Below are positions 59,867 to 64,000 of a stretch of DNA of 64,000 nucleotides, piece by piece; the stretch's first letter is position 1, and every line of letters begins with the position of its first letter. The stretch comes from Natrinema salinisoli (GTDB lineage: Archaea; Halobacteriota; Halobacteria; Halobacteriales; Natrialbaceae), in assembly GCF_020405205.1 (NCBI RefSeq), contig NZ_CP084469.1, positions 3,534,001-3,598,000 of the forward strand. Direction: 5' to 3'. Both the position numbers and the translations under genes were made by a program. The notes under the pieces are model-generated. The model was not told the DNA's origin. It did not search any database and was given only the letters and a program-made list of their open reading frames with translations.

Positions 59867-60063
59867 ATCACGTATGTAAACGGTCGCCGGTTTATGAGTT
59901 GTGTTTGTTGACGAGTTCCGCCACTTTCCTCTATCGGAAACCGAGGAATCACCCGTCGAGAGTCGGGCTGAACGGCGCGTCGTCGTTCTCGGTATTACCT
60001 TAATACCGTCCCCCGACGGCTCGCAAAGTCCGTATTTTCCGCCCCTTTCCAGCCTTATGACAA

Positions 60064-60071
60064 TATTGATA
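60064..60071 (+). promoter_or_regulatory. TATA box for the membrane glycosyltransferase
   Basis: TATTGATA centred about 27-29 bases before the ATG at 60097, consistent with a leaderless mRNA. Confidence 0.5.
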
Positions 60072-60096
60072 TGCTGTCGCCTGCAACCCCCCGATA

Positions 60097-61389
60097 ATGA
60101 TTTCGACAGCCCCTCGAGCCGTCGACCACGGCGCCACCGTCGTCGGTGCGTTCACCCTATTGCTGTTCGGGTTCGCGCAGGGGCGGGAAATCCAGCGCGT
60201 CTCGGTCGATCTGTTCGTCGTGACCGTTCAGGTGGTGTTCCTCGAGGCGATCTCGTCGATGGCCGTCTTCACCGGTTTCGTGGCGATCACCGGCCTGTTG
60301 TTGGTCCGCGAGGTGTGGACGTCGCGGGATACCATCGAACCGGTGACCGACGGCCCGCGGCTGACCGCGATCGTTCCGGTGTATCGCGATCACAAGGTGA
60401 TGGACGAGAGCGTCGAGAGCCTCTGTGAGAGTACGTACGAGAACCTCGAGATCGTCGTCGTCGCCGAGCCGAACGACGAGGCGACGCTGAAGCGAGCCCG
60501 CGAACTCGCGAACGCCAACGAGCGCGTCGAGTGTTTGATCAACGGGAATCCGGGCTCGAAAGCGGGGGCGATCAACTACGCGGTGCGCGAGACCGACGCG
60601 GAATACATCGCGGTCTTCGACGCCGACGAACGGGTCACTCCCGAGTTCCTGTCGCGGGGGATGGGCGCATTGCTCGAGGACGCGGACGTCTTTCAGGGGC
60701 GGCGGATTCCGCGGCCGACCGGCGTCATCGAGACGGTCGCCTACTGCGAGCGGATCGTCTTCCACGCCAGCTACAAGATCGTCGAACTCTCGGGCTTCGC
60801 GAACTGCCGGAGTTCCTCGACGGTGCTCACCCGCGAGGCCTTCGAGCGCGTGGACGGCTACGACGACGTGCTCACCGAGGACCTCGATTTCGCGCACGCG
60901 TGTTATCGCGAGGGGCTGACCGTCGAACAGGCCCGCCAGTGTACGAACACGATGGAGGCCCCCCACACCCTGCGGGATCTCTGGGGCCAGCGCAAGCGCT
61001 GGCGCGTCGGGCAGATCGAAGTCCTCCACGCGACCCTCATCGAACTCCTCCGCGGACAGCTCGGCCGCCGCGGTATCATCTCGATCGGCCGCATGTGCTC
61101 GAGCCTGCTCGGGTGCCTGTTCACGCTCGCCCTCACTTCGAAACTCCTGTTGTTGTTCATCCTCGACGTCGAGTCGGCGTTTCTCCTCCCCGCGGCGATC
61201 CTCGTCGGAACGATCGCCCTCGTCGCGTGGCGCGACACCAGGGACGGACGGATCGACGGCCTCAGCTGGACCGTCGTCCTCGCGCCGCTCCTCTATCCCG
61301 CATTCGGCATACTGACGCTCAAATCGCTGCTCGGCTACGGGCTCAGCTGGGACGGGACCTGGTACGAGGTCGAGAAGACCGGCTCCTGA
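60097..61389 (+). CDS. Processive-type membrane glycosyltransferase (family 2)
   Basis: A 430-residue membrane enzyme with two N-terminal helices, a cytoplasmic GT-A domain at about 85-310 and three to four C-terminal helices. Motifs are VFDADERV (DxD), [10 protein letters not shown] (the TED base), and QRKRWRVGQ (QxxRW), which together mark cellulose-, chitin- or hyaluronan-synthase-like enzymes. It probably exports a polysaccharide or glycolipid as it is made. The acceptor and sugar are unknown. It is not in a polysaccharide cluster here, and stands alone between mfnA and gatD. Confidence 0.9.
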   Translation: MISTAPRAVDHGATVVGAFTLLLFGFAQGREIQRVSVDLFVVTVQVVFLEAISSMAVFTGFVAITGLLLVREVWTSRDTIEPVTDGPRLTAIVPVYRDHKVMDESVESLCESTYENLEIVVVAEPNDEATLKRARELANANERVECLINGNPGSKAGAINYAVRETDAEYIAVFDADERVTPEFLSRGMGALLEDADVFQGRRIPRPTGVIETVAYCERIVFHASYKIVELSGFANCRSSSTVLTREAFERVDGYDDVLTEDLDFAHACYREGLTVEQARQCTNTMEAPHTLRDLWGQRKRWRVGQIEVLHATLIELLRGQLGRRGIISIGRMCSSLLGCLFTLALTSKLLLLFILDVESAFLLPAAILVGTIALVAWRDTRDGRIDGLSWTVVLAPLLYPAFGILTLKSLLGYGLSWDGTWYEVEKTGS

Positions 61390-61575
61390 CGACGGACTCC
61401 GTTCTCGAGGCGCTCGGTGGTCGTCTTCTCGAAGACCGGCCGGTTCGACGACCCTCCGCCGGCCGGGACTGACAGGGCGTTCGGTCGATTCCGATGTCAC
61501 CGTATCCGTTCTCCCACTCGATCCACACCGGACGGAAAGCGTGCCTTCAAGTCCGCCGCCGCGCAACGGCCTTCC

Positions 61576-62829
61576 ATGAACCCAGGCGACCGCGTCCGCG
61601 TCGATCGCGCGGATCGGACGTACGAAGGCGTGTTGCTCCCCTCGAGCACGGACGACAACCTCGTGGTGAAACTCGAGGGCGGCTACAACGTCGGCGTCGA
61701 TCGGGACGGGGCCGACGTGGACGTGCTCGCGGAGGACGTCTACGAGATCGACGGCACCGATTCGACGGGGACCGACGAGGCGGGCTCGGAGATCGAGTTC
61801 GACGACGAGCTGCCGACGATTTCGCTGATTTCGACGGGCGGCACGATCGCCTCGACGGTCGACTACCGCACCGGCGCGGTGACGGCCCAGTTCGACGCCG
61901 AGGACGTCCTGCGAGCCGTTCCCGACCTCGCGGGCCGCGCGAACTATCGGGGCAGAGTCGTCGCCAACATCCTCTCGGAGAACATGGAGCCGCCGATCTG
62001 GCAGGACCTCGCCGAGGCGGTTCGCGAGGAGATCGCGGCCGGCGCCGACGGCGTCGTCGTCATGCACGGCACCGACACGATGCAATACTCCGCCTCGGCG
62101 CTGTCGTTCATGCTCGAGACGCCGGTGCCGATCGTCTTCACCGGGTCGCAGCGCTCGGCGGACCGGCCGTCGTCGGACAACGTGATGAACGCCGTGTCGG
62201 CCGTCGAGGCCGCCAAGAGCGACTGCGCGGAGGTGTTAGTCTGCATGCACGCCTCCGAGTCGGACGACGTCTGCGCGCTCCACCGGGGGACTCGCGTGCG
62301 GAAGAACCACACCTCGCGGCGGGACGCGTTCGAAACCGTCGGGGCGGAGCCGCTGGGCGAGGTCGACTACGAGACGGAGACGGTCGAGTTCCGTCGGGAG
62401 TATCAGGAGCGCGACGACGTCGAGCTCTCGATCGAACCCGACCTCGAGAGCGACGTCGAACTCCTGAAGTTCACGCCGGGAATGGATCCGCAGTTCCTCG
62501 ACGTCGTCGAGGAAAGCGAGGGGCTCATCATCGAGGGCACCGGCCTCGGCCACGTCCACACCGATCTGATTCCCCGCATCGAGGAGCTGATCGAGGACGG
62601 CACGACGGTCGTCATGACCAGCCAATGTCTCGAGGGCCGCGTCTGCGATCGGGTCTACGACACGGGTCGGGACCTCCTCGAGGCGGGCGTGATCGAGGGC
62701 GAGGACACGCTGCCCGGAACGGCGAAAGTGAAGCTGATGTGGGCGCTCGAGAACGCCGAGGACGTCGAAGCGGCGATGGGAACGTCGCTCGCCGGCGAGA
62801 TTCAGGAGCGGTCGGTGCCCTGGGAGTGA
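61576..62829 (+). CDS. gatD: Glutamyl-tRNA(Gln) amidotransferase subunit D
   Basis: A 417-residue asparaginase-like subunit of the archaeal GatDE enzyme, which amidates Glu-tRNA-Gln to Gln-tRNA-Gln. After an N-terminal strand domain, STGGTIAS holds the first nucleophilic Thr, MHGTDTM the second Thr-Asp, and RKNHTSRRDAF the catalytic Lys region. It generates ammonia from an amide and channels it to GatE. GatE is not in the window. The ATG at 61576 (MNPGDRVRVDR) is the preferred start; upstream open frame to 61417 is unsupported. Confidence 0.96.
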   Translation: MNPGDRVRVDRADRTYEGVLLPSSTDDNLVVKLEGGYNVGVDRDGADVDVLAEDVYEIDGTDSTGTDEAGSEIEFDDELPTISLISTGGTIASTVDYRTGAVTAQFDAEDVLRAVPDLAGRANYRGRVVANILSENMEPPIWQDLAEAVREEIAAGADGVVVMHGTDTMQYSASALSFMLETPVPIVFTGSQRSADRPSSDNVMNAVSAVEAAKSDCAEVLVCMHASESDDVCALHRGTRVRKNHTSRRDAFETVGAEPLGEVDYETETVEFRREYQERDDVELSIEPDLESDVELLKFTPGMDPQFLDVVEESEGLIIEGTGLGHVHTDLIPRIEELIEDGTTVVMTSQCLEGRVCDRVYDTGRDLLEAGVIEGEDTLPGTAKVKLMWALENAEDVEAAMGTSLAGEIQERSVPWE

Positions 62830-62914
62830 GTCGGGTTTCACTTGGTAACGACAGCTACGAACCCGTCGCTGCGGAAACGATATCGTCTTGATAATTCTCT
62901 CCAGTTTGTTGCGT

Positions 62915-63328
62915 ATGAGTCACGACCACGCCAATCCCGAGCGTGCCGGTCACCTCCATCACGTCGAGCTCTGCACCGCCGATCTCGAAGCGGCAGTTGA
63001 CTTCTGGGCATGGTTACTGGATGAACTCGGCTACGACCGGAAGAACGAGTGGAGCGGCGGTCGTTCCTGGCGGAACGGTCCGACGTACATCGTACTCAAA
63101 GAGGCCGACGACTCCGCGCCACCATTTCAGCGACGGGCACCGGGCCTGAACCATCTCGCGTTCCACGCCGGTTCTCGTGACCAGGTCGATACACTGACCG
63201 CAGCCATCCGTGACCGATCGGATTCCGCCGTTCTATACGAGGACCAGCATCCGTACGCTGGCGGCTATTACGCGCTCTACTGCGAGGGCCCCGACGGAAT
63301 CAAAGTCGAAATCGTCGGTCCCGAGTGA
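62915..63328 (+). CDS. VOC-family (glyoxalase-like) protein
   Basis: A 137-residue one-module vicinal-oxygen-chelate protein. AGHLHHVELCTADLEAAVDFW begins it (shown in parts), with the first metal-ligand His in LHHVEL; a second His lies in LNHLAFHAGS and a Glu near GIKVEIVG. It resembles bacterial lactoylglutathione-lyase-like and antibiotic-resistance proteins; the substrate is unknown. The start at 62915 is after a short A/T-rich stretch. Monocistronic. Confidence 0.88.
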   Translation: MSHDHANPERAGHLHHVELCTADLEAAVDFWAWLLDELGYDRKNEWSGGRSWRNGPTYIVLKEADDSAPPFQRRAPGLNHLAFHAGSRDQVDTLTAAIRDRSDSAVLYEDQHPYAGGYYALYCEGPDGIKVEIVGPE

Positions 63329-63464
63329 CGTCAGTCTCACTCGCCGTTCGCGGTGCTTCGGGCGGAGGCTCTGATTGCGGTCATCCGCTGCAGTAGATGA
63401 ACCGCGTCGATTCTGCGAAGCCCTTTCCCGCGCGACTGCGTGAGGTGCGACTGGTCACCTACCG

Positions 63465-64000
63465 ATGTCACCCGATACGAACGCCGACGCTTCTATCGAG
63501 ATTCGCCGCGCGACCCACGAGGATTACGACGCCGTCGTCGACTTCACCAGTGACATCTGGCCCGACCGCGGTGGCGACTACATCCCGCGGATCTACCACG
63601 ACTGGCTCGAGGACGAGCCCGGGCAGGGCAAGAAGACCTTCCTCGCGGAGGTCGACGGCGAGGCTGCTGGGATCCTCCAGGGAGTCATGCTCTCGCCGGA
63701 CGAGGCCTGGTTTCAGGGGATGCGCGTCGCGGCCGACTATCGTCGGCAGGGTGTGAGCCACCGACTGAACGAAGCGACGTTCGAGTGGGCCCGCGAGCAG
63801 GGGGCGACGATCGGTCGCGTCATGGTCTTCTCGTGGAACGCCGCCTCGCTCGGCGCCGCGCGGGCCAGCGGCTACGACCCGATCACCGAATTTCGGTTCG
63901 CCCATCCCGAACCGGATTCGACCGCCGAGGGTCCGTACCGGGTCTCGAGCGATCCCGCGGCCGCGTGGCGCTACTGGACGCACAGCGACGCCCGCGAGCA
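63465..64000 (+). CDS. GNAT N-acetyltransferase, C-terminus cut by window edge
   Basis: At least 178 residues visible. The first half (IEIRRATHEDYDAVVDF, DIWPDRGGDYIPRIYHDW) and the acetyl-CoA loop VAADYRRQGVSHRLNEATFEWARE, shown in parts, with RRQGV, are typical of GNAT enzymes. VFSWNAASLGAARASGY is the usual NxxAxxxYxxxGF-like ending of the fold. The remaining sequence, up to the edge, is a C-terminal extension with a Trp-rich segment (AAAWRYWTHSD), as in the two-domain GNAT group. The acceptor is unknown. Confidence 0.9.
   Translation, partial: MSPDTNADASIEIRRATHEDYDAVVDFTSDIWPDRGGDYIPRIYHDWLEDEPGQGKKTFLAEVDGEAAGILQGVMLSPDEAWFQGMRVAADYRRQGVSHRLNEATFEWAREQGATIGRVMVFSWNAASLGAARASGYDPITEFRFAHPEPDSTAEGPYRVSSDPAAAWRYWTHSDARE

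Noticed and set aside
60157-62085. Antisense ORF of 642 codons across the glycosyltransferase and gatD
   Set aside because: It lies opposite two well-defined genes and has no recognisable domain.

Overview
The window is a gene-dense, GC-rich stretch of a haloarchaeal chromosome, most like the Natrialbales (Natrinema/Haloterrigena-type). The evidence is acidic proteins rich in Asp and Glu, archaeal information-processing genes (RPA3 with its partner, GatD, archaeal-type MetRS, type II methionine aminopeptidase), HMG-CoA reductase for isoprenoid lipids, a Natronomonas-like ba3 oxidase, many tiny zinc-ribbon proteins, and TATA boxes about 27 bases before start codons, as expected for leaderless mRNAs. 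Genus is inference. Both edges cut genes: a beta-carbonic anhydrase on the left and a GNAT acetyltransferase on the right.

Layout. 1-5 kb: carbonic anhydrase, zinc-ribbon membrane protein, aldo/keto reductase, YjdF-like membrane protein, a zinc-ribbon gene broken by TAG, an epoxide-hydrolase-like enzyme. 5-8.4 kb: MBL hydrolase, tRNA-His with a duplicated 3' end, a DUF5814-like protein, a GIDE-like membrane protein, a ribbon-helix-helix protein. 8.5-10.2 kb: a dioxygenase/hydrolase pair resembling bacterial quinone-detoxification operons. 10.3-11.9 kb: rpa3-rpap3. 12-14.4 kb: DHDPS-family aldolase, small conserved protein, sugar-phosphate nucleotidyltransferase. 14.4-21 kb: ba3-type terminal oxidase with small subunits, then a SafE-like protein and a copper-type P-ATPase, together reading as an oxidase-plus-copper-assembly block. 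21-24.3 kb: CDGSH protein, membrane protein, FAD amine oxidase, Hsp20, zinc microprotein.

24.3-25.8 kb holds the most unusual gene: a predicted membrane-tethered regulator with a signal peptide, about 24 copies of a six-residue PGKPDK repeat, one membrane helix and two cytoplasmic winged helices. 26-37 kb: radical SAM protein with a C-terminal helix-hairpin-helix, TRAM protein, Fe-S cluster protein, MBL hydrolase, HTH regulator with a palindromic operator candidate, methyltransferase, glycosyltransferase, a frameshifted enoyl-CoA hydratase, DUF2267 protein, F420-type oxidoreductase and YtcJ-type amidohydrolase. 37-47 kb: HMG-CoA reductase, the second GIDE-like paralogue, SMR transporter, cupin, isocitrate dehydrogenase, methionine aminopeptidase and several microproteins. 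47-54 kb: HIT protein, cupin, glutaredoxin divergent from a peroxiredoxin-like protein without its peroxidatic Cys, HTH regulator, tRNA methylthiotransferase, pyruvate kinase. 54-64 kb: GYD protein, degenerate ion-channel/RCK protein, MetRS with an in-frame hairpin-rich insert, MfnA-type decarboxylase, membrane glycosyltransferase, GatD, VOC protein, GNAT.

No rRNA gene, CRISPR array, intact insertion sequence or prophage was seen. The strongest leads for something undescribed are the tethered repeat-stalk regulator, the tri-hairpin insert in metG with its intergenic counterpart, the TAG-split zinc ribbon, the tRNA-His-derived repeat, and the small ORFs that overlap or lead real genes.
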